Both the position numbers and the translations under genes were made by a program. From contig NC_092872.1 of NCBI RefSeq assembly GCF_028372415.1, positions 263,525,008 through 263,589,007 on the forward strand: DNA of 64,000 nt, read 5' to 3'. Position 1 is the first letter of the stretch. Every line of letters starts with the position of its first letter. Below, in pieces: positions 34,431 to 47,091 of the stretch. The notes beneath the pieces are model-generated. The model saw only the letters and a list, made by a program, of their open reading frames with translations, ran no database searches and was not told the DNA's origin. Source of the DNA: Notamacropus eugenii (lineage: Eukaryota > Chordata > Mammalia > Diprotodontia > Macropodidae).

Positions 34431-35857
34431 TTCAAAACTTGTCTCAATACTTGTGAAGACTATTTTCTTCTGTGACTTGAGTAGTATATAATTAGTATCC
34501 CCATCTTACTGATCAGAATTCTGGGAGCCTATATTAATTTCCTTTAGTCTTACAACAGTATGTATTTGAAGCAGGAGTGAGGTTTATTCTCTGACTCCAG
34601 ATGTTGTACTTCTTAAATGAGCCAGGCTCTATTGATACCCTGAATCATATGCCCTCTGTATCATATGTATTAGATCATTCTTTCCATTCTAGAAAGCTTT
34701 CACTGAAGGTAGCAAACATGTTTAGGAAAAGTGCTTTACAAAAAATATTCTTTACTGACTTCAAATTGGATACAATTTTGTTCTTCTAAAGACGGAATTT
34801 GTCCTGGTTAGAGTGTGAACTGAAAAATGAAGAAAATATATTTTAGTTTGAAGGAAAGTAAGAGTATATGAATAGTTCGATGTAAGTTTTTGTTAGGCAA
34901 AATGGGGATATGGGATTTCTGAAACCAAATTAAATTCATATGTAATTTATCATATTAAATTAGATTTAAGAGCATTTTTTTTTCACGTGCCTACTCTGTT
35001 AGTTGACTATACTAATCATTAAAGATTCTAACTCTGATGCTTTGAAAGAGTTATGATTGCATCTGGATGTATCTAGCCAATAATCTAAGAAGCTTCCATA
35101 TACTATTTGTCATCATGTGCTCCTCTGAACATGAACAACTTGCTTTCAAATGAATTTGATGAAGGGGTATAAACACAGTGCACTTGGGGATCTTTCTTGA
35201 GGCTTCCAGACATTATGTGGCTACAAATGGACTTCACAGGCTCTTTGTCATTTTTCTTCACTCTTAAAATGTGTTGGGCCCATCTTAATTTTATGCTTTT
35301 ATATCTCTCTGATGTCAATTTTTATATCTCACTGGGAGTAAAAAGATGCAAATTATTTAACAATTCTTCTCAAAGAATTTAATATAGATCTCTCAGTCTC
35401 CTTTAATGCTAGTATTTGTTTTAAAGTTTAACTCCAATTTATTCTGTATATACTTTTTATGTACAGAGTTATTTCTATACTATCTCTCCTAGTAGAATAT
35501 GAGAGCCATTGGGAACAGTTTATTTTTGCAGGTACCACATATGTTGTGCATGCATGTATCACGTAACCAGTGCTTAGCACATTGTCAGATGTGTGTGTGT
35601 GTGCTTGCATATGTGTGTGTACTTGAAATATTTCTAGAAAGGAATCTAGTAAAAGTGAAAGTGGTGCTTCTAAATGAATTAGATTCAATATTACTATTCA
35701 TTTTCATGATTCAATAACAAATTCAAAAGTATGCATGTGTATGTATGTGATGTATATATGTATGCCATGTATACATATATACACATGCATGTATAGGTAT
35801 ATGTGTGTATATGCACATAATACACACATATCTATATACCATAATCTCTGTATATTT
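34431..35857. other. Gene-free sequence with short TG/TA repeats
   Basis: No gene recognised. TG-rich 35588-35628 and TA/TG/CA 35725-35840 are simple repeats. Frames such as 35103-35318 (minus) have no motif. Confidence 0.5.
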
Positions 35858-36101
35858 GGGTTTTTTTAGTTGTGTCTGACTCTTCGTGACTCCATCTGAG
35901 GTTTTCTTGTCAAAGATATTAGAGCAGTCTGTCATTTCCTCATCGATCTCATTTTTACAGATGAGGAAACTGAGGCAAACAGAGTTAACTTACTTGCCCA
36001 GGGTCACACAGATAGTAAGCATCTGAGGTCATATTTAAACTCATGAGAATGATTCTTCCTGTCCCCAGGTCCAGCACTCTATTCACTGCACCACCTAGCT
36101 G
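35858..36101 (-). mobile_element. RTE-tailed marsupial SINE, well preserved
   Basis: Minus orientation: 'gttgtgtctgactcttcgtgact' (RTE-type end, in parts), 'gatgaggaaactgaggcaaa', 'gcccagggtcacacagatag', then 'ctattcactgcaccacctag' at the head. Closest to a full consensus of the SINEs here. Confidence 0.88.
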
Positions 36102-37819
36102 TGTATCTATATCTATATTTATACACATACATAAATAGACACATAACTATGCATGTATGTATCTTTATGTGCATGATTGGGGATATTTAAGTGAAAAGTT
36201 GTAAACAATTAACAACCCAGTGACATTTAAGTTACTTTGACCTCTATTATTATAGTCTTTTTGGATATGAGAATTTTTTTAATGAGTTTGTATCTTGGAA
36301 TTTAGTTAATAGAATTAAGGAGTTTTCATCCGGCATAAAATGACACATTTGCCAATTATGATATTTTAAGGATTTTGTTTTTCCTTTTAGAACACTTATC
36401 TTTTATGAATGTGGCTATATATACTTAACATGTCTTCGATTAAACACAACTTTGTGTCTTGCTTCAGTGGAGTGAATGTCAGATTTATAGTTAGATGATC
36501 CAGCTTTCAGTCTTGGTCTCTACTAGTTACTATCTGTGTGACCTTGAAGAAATACATCTCAGTCTTATTTTCCTACCAAGAATATAATGTAAAGAACATT
36601 ATTGCTCTGGAATTCAGCTAGATTGGGTTGGATTAAATGACCAATGATATTTTTTCTTACTTGATGATTTCATTCAGTAAAAGATTAAATAATGAACTAT
36701 ATATTTTAATCAACTCATTCTGTTTAATATAATTTTTTGGATGATAGGGATATTAGAAATATTTCCTGTAATGAAAGCCAGTTATCAAAATTGCATTAAC
36801 AAAGCATCGTGATTAGATGATCAAGATTGACAAGTCAAATGATAATATTGAATCTAATTAATTTAGGAATATCACTTAGAATTTTATTATATTTCCTTGT
36901 AGAAAGAAGATTTCAACAATGTAGAATACTGGGCTGGATTTAATAAGATGAAATTAAATAGAAATAAATGTAAATTCTTATAATTGAGTTGAAAAAATCT
37001 TAAGTATAATATGAAAAATGTTATGGGAAGATAAGAGTTTATTTAAAAATGTTCTGTAAGTCTTTTTGGGGGAGGGGTTTGCAACCTCAATTATCGGATA
37101 TCACAAAAACAATGTGATTCTAGGTTCCTTTAAAAGAGTGAATTCAGGATTAGAGCAATGGTAATTGTGCCATTGTCAGACAATATCTGTACTATGATGT
37201 TCAGTTCTATTTTTTACAACAAAAAATAATATTCACACAAATTGGAGGGTATCTAGAAGGAAGAATATAGAAACACTTCTATTTTGATGACCTTTCCTAC
37301 AATTCCTGTCAAGGAATATGCTAGCCCCAATTACCCATTTATTTGATCATTAGCCTCTTCCTGTACAAAGAGTACAGTACTAGCAATAGAGCACAGGACT
37401 GATACCTAAGAATTTATTAACCAGCTATTGATTGATTGGATGAATGATTATCATAAAAAAACCTTGAAAATATGAAAATATCATAAAATATAAATTATCA
37501 TTAAAGTTTAGTGGAGGAATAAAACAGGCACAAATGAAATATATAAAATGCTAACTGCATTAGAGATTCAACAAAGTGCCATGAGAGGCTGGAAATTATG
37601 TGGGTGATTCATATGAAGAAATAGAATGAGTGGAGCTTTATACAAGTTGTACCATTAGATTCAGGTTTTTAAAATGGGATAAGAATTAGCTAGTGAAGAA
37701 ACAAAGGGATTATAATTGGAGGGGAAAGGATATGAATATATGAATGGAAACAGGAAAACACAAAATGTTTTCATGGTACAAAAAAGTTCTCAAATACAGC
37801 TGGGTTGTTTATAAACATG
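36102..37819. other. Gene-free sequence with a MIR-like fragment
   Basis: 36465-36655 reads as a plus-oriented MIR-like repeat ('ctagttactatctgtgtgacctt', then a degraded core). The rest is AT-rich and unclassified. Confidence 0.5.
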
Positions 37820-38095
37820 GGTCTCCTAATAATAACTAATAATTATAACTAGTCTTTATATAGCATTTTAATATTTGTGATGTGATTTAAAGTATTATCT
37901 CCATTTATATGCAATAACCTTGGGAGAATATATGCTGTTTTATTAACCCCATTTTGCACACAAGGAAATGGACACAAAAAGAGATTAAGTGATTTGTCCA
38001 TGGTCACATAGCTAGAAAATATCTGGAGCAGGGTGTGAAGTCAAATCTTCCAAGTTTCTAAGTTCTTCACTCCGTAACTTTTGCTGCCTATTTGG
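37820..38095 (-). repeat. MIR-like CORE-SINE
   Basis: 'ttaaccccattttgcacaca', 'aggaaatggacacaaaaaga', 'gatttgtccatggtcacatag' and 'agttcttcactccgtaact' appear in the order of a minus-strand MIR. Confidence 0.65.
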
Positions 38096-38657
38096 AGCAT
38101 TGGCTTTCAAAAAATGGTGAGAGATAAGGGAAAGGACATTTGATTATAGGCAAAAGAGTTAGAATATTACCAGCCAGGCAAATGAAAGACAATAAAGGTT
38201 TGGATGCAAAATGTGATCAAATCTGTGTATAAGTAAGATGATTTATAGTTGTCAGAAAAAAAAAATGATAAGAGGGAACAGAAAGATGTAGTGGGAAGAC
38301 CTCTGAGTAAAGTATTGCTTTAGGCCAACTGAGGGATAACGAGAACTTGCCCATACTAGGGTGATGGCTACAATACTAGAGGAGAGAGCAAATGAGAGAA
38401 AAGTCATTACAACGATGAAATCAGCATTAGTTGATTTCGTGAATAAGTAAATAATTGAATATGAGAAAAACAGGGCAAGAGGAAAAGTAAACAGAATTCT
38501 GAGATTTAAAATATGAACTACAAGGAGAAAATCTAGGTGTCTTATTGTAGTAAAAAATTTCAAATGATTTTATTGAGAAATGAAGCATCTAGAAATATGG
38601 AGGCAAGAGATTTGCTGTGTAGAGACCACATCTTGTATGCTGTGTTCAACTCTTGAT
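38096..38657. other. Gene-free sequence
   Basis: No named repeat or gene. The minus frame 38252-38563 (103 codons) is hydrophobic and shows no family signature. Confidence 0.5.
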
Positions 38658-38934
<277 letters not shown>

Positions 38935-39599
38935 ATAATATATCTATAATCTCTAGGCATTTTTTCCCAGAGGTGGGTTATGAGGAAGGTGAGCAGACTG
39001 AAAAAGAGGGTACAGAATAATACAAAGAAGCAAGTGAGGATATTCGATTGGTAGAAAAGAAAAAAATTACTATGAAATTTTTCATCTAATATTTGAAGGT
39101 ATGACTGATAAGGGATTTGACTTTTTTCTTCAAAGAGACAGAGTGAAATGAAGGACATTTGACTGGAGTTGCAGTTTGAGATTAGGAAACAGTAGATACT
39201 CAAATCAGAAATTACTCATTCCACATGGGAAGTTCCCCCTACCCCTTAATATTAGAAGGCCACCGTTGGAGGGGCTTTATAAAAAAGAACATTGTACAAA
39301 TAAGAGTTGGATCAATGGAAAGTCAGTATCTTTACAACTTTTATATCTAGGACTCTATTAAGTATTGAGAGATAAGGTTTGAGGGGTTAGTAGGGCAGTT
39401 ATGAAGGAATATTCATTTCAGAGAAAGGGGACTGAACCTTATAGGAACTAGGCTGTTTCCCAGGAGCCCTGAACCATACTGACCATTCTAAGCCCTGAAA
39501 AAATTTTTGTGCTATTTCATCACCAAAATACCTCTTTTCATCTGCCCCTTACCCAACTTCAATACACATGGTTATTACCCCTAGCTTTGAAAAGAGTAA
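38935..39599. other. Gene-free sequence
   Basis: Unclassified. Frames at 38925-39203 (minus) and 39176-39361 (plus) lack domain signatures. Confidence 0.5.
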
Positions 39600-39845
39600 T
39601 CAGATTCTAGCACCATTATGGTTCATGGAAAAGTCAAGACAATCTAATGTTCCATTGTTCCACCTTCCTTTGTGATATCCCACTACACAATATGCCTGCC
39701 TGCTGGGTCACTTTTTCCTTATGTTTGTTATCTTATTGGAACATAATTTCCTTGAGGGCATGAACTGTCTTTATTTTTGTATTTATATCTGTAGCATCAA
39801 TGATAATGACTGATACATAGGAAGCAAGCTTAATCAAATTACATT
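39600..39845 (+). mobile_element. L2/L3-like 3' end
   Basis: 'ttattggaacataatttccttgagggcatgaactgtctt' in parts, then 'gtagcatcaatgataatgac' and 'gatacataggaagcaagctt' follow the 3' end order of L3/L2 elements ('ttgagggcagggactgtctt', 'cacatagtaggcgctt'). Confidence 0.6.
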
Positions 39846-40109
39846 ATTACTCATTCATCTATTAATTTGATATCAGATGAACAATGAACAGAATTATTGG
39901 ATGTATAGATGTAGCAGCAACACATGTACTGTCACTACATTTGCCACTACAGTCCTTTATTGTGTATACTTGCAAAGAATAATTTTGTATTCCATAAACA
40001 ACTACTTTATAAATTTCCAACAATTCAGAGACATTAATTTTCTTATATTAACAAGATGTATAAAATAGTTATAACTTCAAGTTAGATAATATCTCTAGTA
40101 TTTTAAAAG

Positions 40110-40705
40110 TTTTGTTTTTAACTTATTATTTATTTTAGAATTTTTTTTAAATTTTGAGTTACAAGTTCTCTCCCTCCATTTAGATCCTCTCCTAACTATA
40201 CAGAAGGCAAACCATATGATATCACTTATACATATGAAAGCATGAAAAACATCTTTCTATATTAGTCATGTCATAGAAGTAAGAAAAATAAATTTTAAAA
40301 TGCACTTCAATTTGTACTTAGAGTTCATCATTTCTCCATTTAGAGATGGATTATTATTGCTCATAAAGAATTCTCCAGAATGGTCTTGCATCATTGTATT
40401 GTTCAGAGTAGATAAGCCTTTTATAGTTGGTCATCATTACAAAATTGCTGCTACCGTGTACAATGATTTCTGAGTTCTGCTCAGTTCATTTTGCGTCAGT
40501 TCATATAAGTCTAAATTGTTGCTTTTCCTTTTTTTGTAACTCCTGCTCATCAAATCATATTGCACAATATTACCCTATCATAATCATTTACCACAACTTT
40601 TTCATCCATTTCCCAAATGATGAACATCTCATCAATTTCCAAGTCTTTGCTATTCCATAAAAGAGTCTCTGCACATATGTCCTTGTACTTACAAGACTCC
40701 CCCTA
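40110..40705 (-). mobile_element. L1 3' end fragment
   Basis: Antisense L1 3' landmarks: 'gctcagttcattttgcgtca', 'catattgcacaatattaccc', 'tttttcatccatttcccaaa'. The orientation agrees with a T-rich start near 40140. Confidence 0.65.
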
Positions 40706-40861
40706 CACCTCCACCTTTGATCTATTTAAGATCTAAATCTAGGGACTTGCAAATTAACAATGAGGTTGATGTATTCATTGTCAGAGCTACCTAAACATTT
40801 GGAAGCCTCCAGAGGAAAGTATGGGAGAGTAAAGGTGTCAGACTGACTACCAAACTGAAGG

Positions 40862-41041
<180 letters not shown>

Positions 41042-41159
41042 CCCAAGACTGAGAAAGGTTTCATGATTTACAAATTTCATCTTTCCATGTAGGCCTGTAA
41101 ACAGTTCAAATTTAGTAAGTCCCTTATGTTTCTCTTTCTTGCTTACCTTTTTATACTTC

Positions 41160-42105
41160 TCTTGATTCTTATATTTGAAAGTCAGATTTTCTGTTCAGCT
41201 CTAGTCTTTTCAACAAGTATGCTTGGAATGTGATATTCCAGAGGCCAAAGGAGCTAGGATTAAAATCAAGAATCACTTACCCAGCAAAACTGAGTATAAT
41301 ACTTCAGAGGAAATAAAATAGGACTTCAATGAAATAAAGGACTTCCTTGAACTGGGAACTCTGGAATTTGGCTACAATGGTCCAAGAAGTTTTCCTTTGG
41401 GATCTCTTTAAGGAGATAATCAGTGAATTCTTACCATGTCTATTTTACCCTCTGGTCTAGAATATCTGAGCAGTTTTCCTGGGTAGTTTCTTGAAAGATA
41501 ATGTCTCAGTTTTTTTTTTTTATTTTTTTGATCACGGCTTTCAGGTAATACCATATTATTTTTAAATTATCTCTCCTGGGCCTATGTTCCAGGTCTTCTA
41601 TTTTTTTCATTCTTTAAGTTTTTTTTCATCATTTTTTGATATCTTATAAAGTCATTTGTTTTCATTTGTTCCATTCTAATTTTGAAGGAGTTATTTTCTT
41701 CAGTGAGCTTTTGGACCTCTTTTTCCATTTGGCCCATTCTAATTTTTAAGACATTCTTCTTCTCATTAGCTTTTTGGACCTCTTTTGCCATTCTGGTTAG
41801 TCTATTTTTAAGGTGCTATTTTCTTCAGCATTTTTTGGGTTTCCTTTAGCAAGCTGTTGGCTTATTTTTCATGATTTCTTGCATCGCTCTCATTTATCTT
41901 CCCAATTTTTCTTCTATTTAACTTACTTGATTTTAAAAATCCTTTTTTGAACTCTTTCATGGTCTAAGGCCAAGTCTCTTTCTTTGGTGTGTTGTATTCT
42001 TGTGGTTCTATGTTTTGACCTTCCTCATCACCAATGGTGTAAGAACCTATCTCTTCACTCAGAAACTAAGAGTCTATAATCTGTTTCTTTTCCCCATTTG
42101 CTCAT
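41160..42105 (-). pseudogene. HAL1-4 ORF1 remnant
   Basis: Minus-strand translation shows coiled-coil text (AKEVQKANEKKNVLKIRMGQ around 41750) and RRM fragments, broken by stops and frameshifts. The C-terminal domain part at 41229-41346 is inverted and reads on the plus strand instead. Confidence 0.75.
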
Positions 42106-42544
42106 TTTCCCAGTCAGGTACTTGACTTTTGAGCTCCTTCTTAAATATAGTGCTCCAGAAGCAGTCTCTGCTTCCGCAATGGCTGACATTGCCCTGGGGC
42201 TGGGGCTGAGACAGGGGCTGGGTCCAGACTATGCTCCCCTATCAGTCAAGTAAGAAACCCTTCCCACTGATCTTCAAAGCTATCTTTGGCATTTGTCAAC
42301 TAAGAAGTCTGAAAACTGCTGCAGCCAGCAGTGATTCAGGCCTAAGGCTTGCTCCACTGCGGTCTGATGCCAGACTGGTGTGATAGACCTTTTCTGTTAA
42401 TCTTCCAGTTTGTCTTGGTCTAGAAATTTGCTTCAATCTGGCCTTTTGTGACTTCTGCTGCTCTAGAATTTGTTTAGTAATTTTTGCAGGGTTTTTTGAG
42501 TGGGTTTAGAGGGAAAGCTCTAGCAGGTCCCTTCTTCTATGCCA

Positions 42545-42551
42545 CCATCTT
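42545..42551 (-). promoter_or_regulatory. YY1-like site at +14 of HAL1-4
   Basis: CCATCTT on the plus strand, AAGATGG in element sense, 14 bases from the element end at 42564. Confidence 0.65.
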
Positions 42552-42626
42552 GGCTCTGCCTCCCAAATGATTTAGATTTAAAGAACATATCATTGGATTT
42601 TGATCTCTGCTGCATTGTACTATATG

Positions 42627-42627
<1 letters not shown>

Positions 42628-42716
<89 letters not shown>
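42628..42716. repeat. (TG)n(AG)n compound microsatellite
   Basis: About 28 bp of TG followed by about 60 bp of AG. The minus-strand frame crossing it fuses repeat translation to the first codons of an L1 ORF2. Confidence 0.97.
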
Positions 42717-42720
<4 letters not shown>

Positions 42721-42738
42721 AAGAGACAGAGAAGAATT

Positions 42739-43115
42739 CATCAAATTCACATTCACAGTTATGATTACTATATACTTTCCTCCATCATATTTTCTTCTAC
42801 TTATGATTTTCTTACTTTTTAATCTATTATTCATTTAAAGTCAGCTTTGCTGCACACCTCTGCATACCATAGCCTTACCTCCCTTTTATCAACTCTACCC
42901 TTCTTTTATCAATCCCTCTCTTACTTTTCTGTTGGTTATGCTAGATTTCTATACCCGATTGAGTATGTGTTTATTTCACCCTCTTTGAACCAATTCTGAT
43001 GAACCTGAGGTTCAAGCATTGCTTCTCTCCCTCCTCATTCCTTCTCCACTGTAAAAACTCTTCCTTCTGTGCCTATTTGAGATATTTTTTTTCTCTTTCC
43101 TCTCCTCCTATCAGT
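42739..43115 (-). mobile_element. L1 fragment: ORF2 start and inter-ORF spacer
   Basis: Minus translation near 42745-42775 gives VIITVNVNLMNSS, the first residues of the L1 ORF2 endonuclease, and the sequence to the right is the antisense purine-rich spacer between ORF1 and ORF2. It meets a plus-strand L1 piece at about 43116. Confidence 0.7.
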
Positions 43116-44480
43116 TCAAGGAAAAAATATTGTAAGCAGACAGAAAGAAACACTTCTTATATCATGGAGCCACAATCAGAATCATAAAAGATCTATCAGC
43201 TTCCCTGTCAAAGTAATGAAGGCCTTGGAATATGGAACTTTGGAACCAAAGGGGGCCAGGATTACAATCAAAATAATCTACACAGTAAAACTGAGTAAAA
43301 TTCTTCAGGGAAAATGTGTATTTAATGAAACAGAATGCTTTCAAGCCATCCTGATGAAAAGACCAGAGTTCAACAGAAAACTGAAGTTTCACACACCAAA
43401 AATGAAGATTAAAAATAAACCATGAGGGACTCAATAAGGTTAACATGTTTACATTCCATTAGGGGAAGATGATACTTGTAAGTTTTAAGAACTGTATCAT
43501 TTTTAGGGCTATTAGAAGAAGTAAACCTAGACTGAGGGCATGTGTATGAATTGACTGTGATCACAAAATGGAATTAGGTGTGAGACAGAGAGAAGCATAA
43601 GGACAAGGGTGAAGGGAGAAAAAGGATGGGGAAAGTTATTTTACTTAAAAGAGGTACACAAGGAAGAGGTTTTACAGTGGAGGGGAAAATATTGGAGGTA
43701 GGCAAAGCTGAAATCTTACAATCGTTAGTATTGTCTCAAAGAGAGAATAGCATACATGCTCAGAAGAGTATAGTAATCTCTTTTACCCTGCATTGATGTA
43801 AGAGGGAGAAGGGAATAAGAAAAAGAGAAGCTAACAGAAGGGAAGGTAGATTAATGGAAGCAATGGTCAGAAGTAAAATCCACTTTTGAGGAGAGCAGTT
43901 TAAAGAGAAAAGGAGAAACAAAGAAAAATAGGATGAAGGGTAATACACGGTTAAGTAATTGTAACTTTGAGTGTAAATAGGAGTAAATAACTCATAAAAT
44001 GGAAGTAGAAAGCAGAATAGATTAAAAACCAGAATCAAACATTATGTTATTTAGAATAAACACACTTGAAACACACAGTAAAAATAATGGACTGGAATAC
44101 AATCTACTATGTCAGATGAGGTTAAAAAACAGCTGAGGTTGCAATCATGTTCTCAGACAAAAGAAAGGCAAAAAACCCCCAGAAATAATTAAAGAGATAC
44201 CTAAGGAAACTACATTTTTCTAAAAGGTATCATAGACAATGAGTTAGTAGCAATATTAACCATATAGGCAGCAAATGACATTGCAACAAAATTCTCAAAG
44301 GAAAATTTAAATGAGTTACAGCAGGGATTGGACAGTAAAGTTATACTAGTAAGGACCTCTACTTTCCTCTCTCAAAACTATAAAAAAAAATCTAATCATA
44401 AAATAAATAAGAAGTTAAGGAGTTAGAATGACAGTCCTTAACAATTTCTACCAAGACAAAGTCAAATAAATAGGACAATA
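43116..44480 (+). mobile_element. L1 fragment: ORF1 C-terminus, spacer, ORF2 start
   Basis: Begins in ORF1 C-terminal domain text (near 43120 a match to KEKILQA, then ILMKRPEFNRKLKFHTPK to about 43400), passes through the purine-rich spacer and enters a badly degraded ORF2 endonuclease start at about 43950. It ends without reverse transcriptase or a 3'UTR. Confidence 0.75.
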
Positions 44481-45789
44481 TACTTTCTGTAATATATACT
44501 TCATATATTAGGGAATATATTTTTATCACATTAGAAACCACTCTTGTTAATTAGCCCTATAAGGAAAAGAGAAGTATACCACCATCACTTCTCCCCACAA
44601 AAATTTTTACAAAACCAAACTCATTTACATGTGAATACAATTGTGTTCATTTTGCCACATCTTTCCCCCAACCATTACTATAACAAAGATAATAAACTGT
44701 ACTTTTCATTAGACTTTTCTTGGCTAATTTCATTAAGTAATACTTGTGAGCTACCCTTCACAACATGTACATAATCAGCTGTTGAGAAACTTTTGAATTA
44801 TCCCTGCAAAGTCTTTCATCTTTGAGCTGCTTTGTTACTTAAGTGATAAGAAGTGTTTATGAAAGGATGAAAAAGCTGTACTGATTAGGAGAACAGTGAA
44901 AAGATTATTTTAACATACTAACTTTACTTTTAGTGGACCCTCATGCTGTGTGCTGAGCAGGATATAAGAAAGCAGTACTATAAGGATTTTCATAGATAGG
45001 AGCATCCAGTTAGTTGGAGGATGAGATCAAGGTGATTATAGGGAAAAGAAAAATAGAATCTGAACTGTTAAAATACTTCTATTTTAATCCTTAAATTATA
45101 CTCACAGTATGATTTTTCACTAATTATGTTATATTAATTAATTTACTAATCATATTGTTATATATTTACCTTTTTAAGGTGTTGTCAAAGAACACACAAA
45201 TCATCAATTTAGTTAACATTTATTAAGTGCCAACTTTTCAAGATTTTTCCCTATGTTGTGAAGAGGAAAATTAAAAATAAATAAATAAAAATGTTAAAAA
45301 ATTTTTAAAAATAGACTACCTCTGTTCTAAAGGGATTGCCATTCAAAAGTAGTGATAGATATATAATTATGTGAACCTACTTTTTTAACATTTATGTTTA
45401 TTTACCTCAGTTAATTTAATCAATTAAGGAACAATTATTAAATGTTTACTGTATATAAATTCCTGAGTTAACTATGTTCTTCCAAAGACAAAAGAAGCTT
45501 GAGTCTGTATGGTCTGGTGAAAAAAAAATAAAGGCTTTTGAGCCAGAAAACCTTAGCTGTGTGATGCTGAAGGTCCCAATTTCCTTACCACAAAAAGGAG
45601 AAGATTAAACTTGATGTCCTTTGAATTTACAACAACTTCTAGCTCTGCAAAATTAAGGAAACATTATTTTGAAAAAATAGCACATTTTGCCACAAACTAA
45701 GCTAACATATAAAACATGAACCAGAGACTTTGACAGCATTACTTGTCATTATTACTTCATGATATTCTATTCAGGTAATTGTTCATTGG
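44481..45789. other. Gene-free AT-rich sequence
   Basis: Parts at 45205-45245 and 45420-45490 resemble L2/MIR3-type tails ('aacatttattaagtgccaac', 'ttattaaatgtttactgtat'). Otherwise unclassified, with an A/T-rich run at 45270-45315. Confidence 0.45.
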
Positions 45790-46045
45790 ATAATTGGTAT
45801 AATAGAGTGGAATGACCACTGGCTAAAGTGTTAGATGACATGAGTTCAAATCCCAACTTTGATACTGATTCTGTGATCTTGACCAAGTAAGTTAAGATGA
45901 AAGGAATAAACATTTACGTAGTGCCTACTATATGCCAGGCACTATGGTAAGTACAAATTACAAATATTAACTTATTAGATCTTCACAACAATCATCCAAT
46001 GGAGTTCTTGTCATTATTCACATTTGATCACTAGTTATTTTCCCT
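45790..46045 (+). repeat. MIR-like fragment and L2/MIR3-like tail
   Basis: 45800-45900 carries 'gagttcaaatcccaactttg' and 'tgtgatcttgaccaagtaag'. 45905-46045 carries 'gtgcctactatatgccaggcactatggtaag' in parts, a common L2/MIR3-type 3' phrase. Confidence 0.65.
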
Positions 46046-46094
46046 AGACTTCAACTTCTTCTTTAACTTTAATATAAGAGATTAGGAAGGCACC

Positions 46095-46424
46095 AGCACA
46101 GACATGGCCATAGTGGAGCAGGAACAGCCCAGGAAGGCTGCATCTCCAGCTGCAGTTTGGATTCCCAAACCACTCAGCCCAGGGCAAGAGTCCAGCAGAA
46201 CTGGGTGAGAGAGAAGCACAGGTCCCACAAAGTTTCAGTAGGTACTCCTGGGGCTATCAGCTCACAGACTAAGTGTTTGAAAATCACCTTCCTGAACTTC
46301 CAGGAGCCATGATAGTAGAGTAAACTGTAAGTGCTCTCATCCTCCCTGATTAACTTATGAAAACACACAGAATAACACCCCAGGAAAAATCCTGGAATAT
46401 TGGAGCCAGCAATAGGGGTAAACT
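46095..46424 (+). mobile_element. L1 5'UTR fragments
   Basis: 46095-46290 has the GC-richer look of an L1 leader. A second L1 start (ACTTCCAGGAGCCATGATAG) follows at about 46297 and runs only to 46424, where a HAL1/L1 5' end begins. The pieces are stacked truncated leaders. Confidence 0.6.
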
Positions 46425-46436
46425 GGGAGCAGAGCC

Positions 46437-46443
46437 AAGATGG
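46437..46443 (+). promoter_or_regulatory. YY1-like site at +13 of the plus-strand HAL1/L1
   Basis: AAGATGG at +13 from the element start at 46425, the same distance as in HAL1-2 and HAL1-4. Confidence 0.65.
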
Positions 46444-47091
46444 CAAAGTAGAAAGATACACATACACTAGCTCTTACCCCACAGCCCATAAAATATCTGT
46501 AAAGAAGAACTTTCAACAAATTCTAGAGCAGCAGAAGCCACAGAACAACACAGTGGAGGAGATTTCTAGCCCAGAGTGACCTGAAAGACCAATGGGAAAG
46601 GTCTGTCCAACCAGATGGAGCAGAGTCCAGCCTTGGTCACACAGCACCAGGAGGAGCAGAACCAAGCAAGCTTTAGGGACAGAATCTCCAAGGGCAGCAC
46701 AGATCCCTCAATCCGTAGGTGTCAAAGGTCAGTGAGAAGGTTTTTTCCACTGGCCGAGAAGGGAGCAGGGTGTCCCCATAACTCAGGTCTCCTCGGGTGG
46801 CAGCAGTGGAGGCAGCAGCAGATGGGGTTCCCAAAGCAGGCAGTAGCCTGCATCCATTGTTGAAGGTCTCAATGAAAAGCCCCAGAGGGAACTGAACCCT
46901 GTGTGGTGGCCCTGCCCCCACCTGAGCAGCTGATCTTAATCTCACACTGAATGGGGGCCCCGGCCCCACCTAAAGCCCCTGAGGGATTGGAGTAACTCAT
47001 CTAAATTTCAGCCCCCAGTACTGAGTTGGCAGAACTGGAGGTGAGGTGGTTGTAGAGAGGAAACTCAGAAGTCAAGTAACTGGCTGGGAAA

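Noticed and set aside
42520..42838. Frames of about 100 codons on both strands
   Set aside because: They consist of TG/AG repeat translation joined to a few codons of L1 ORF2.
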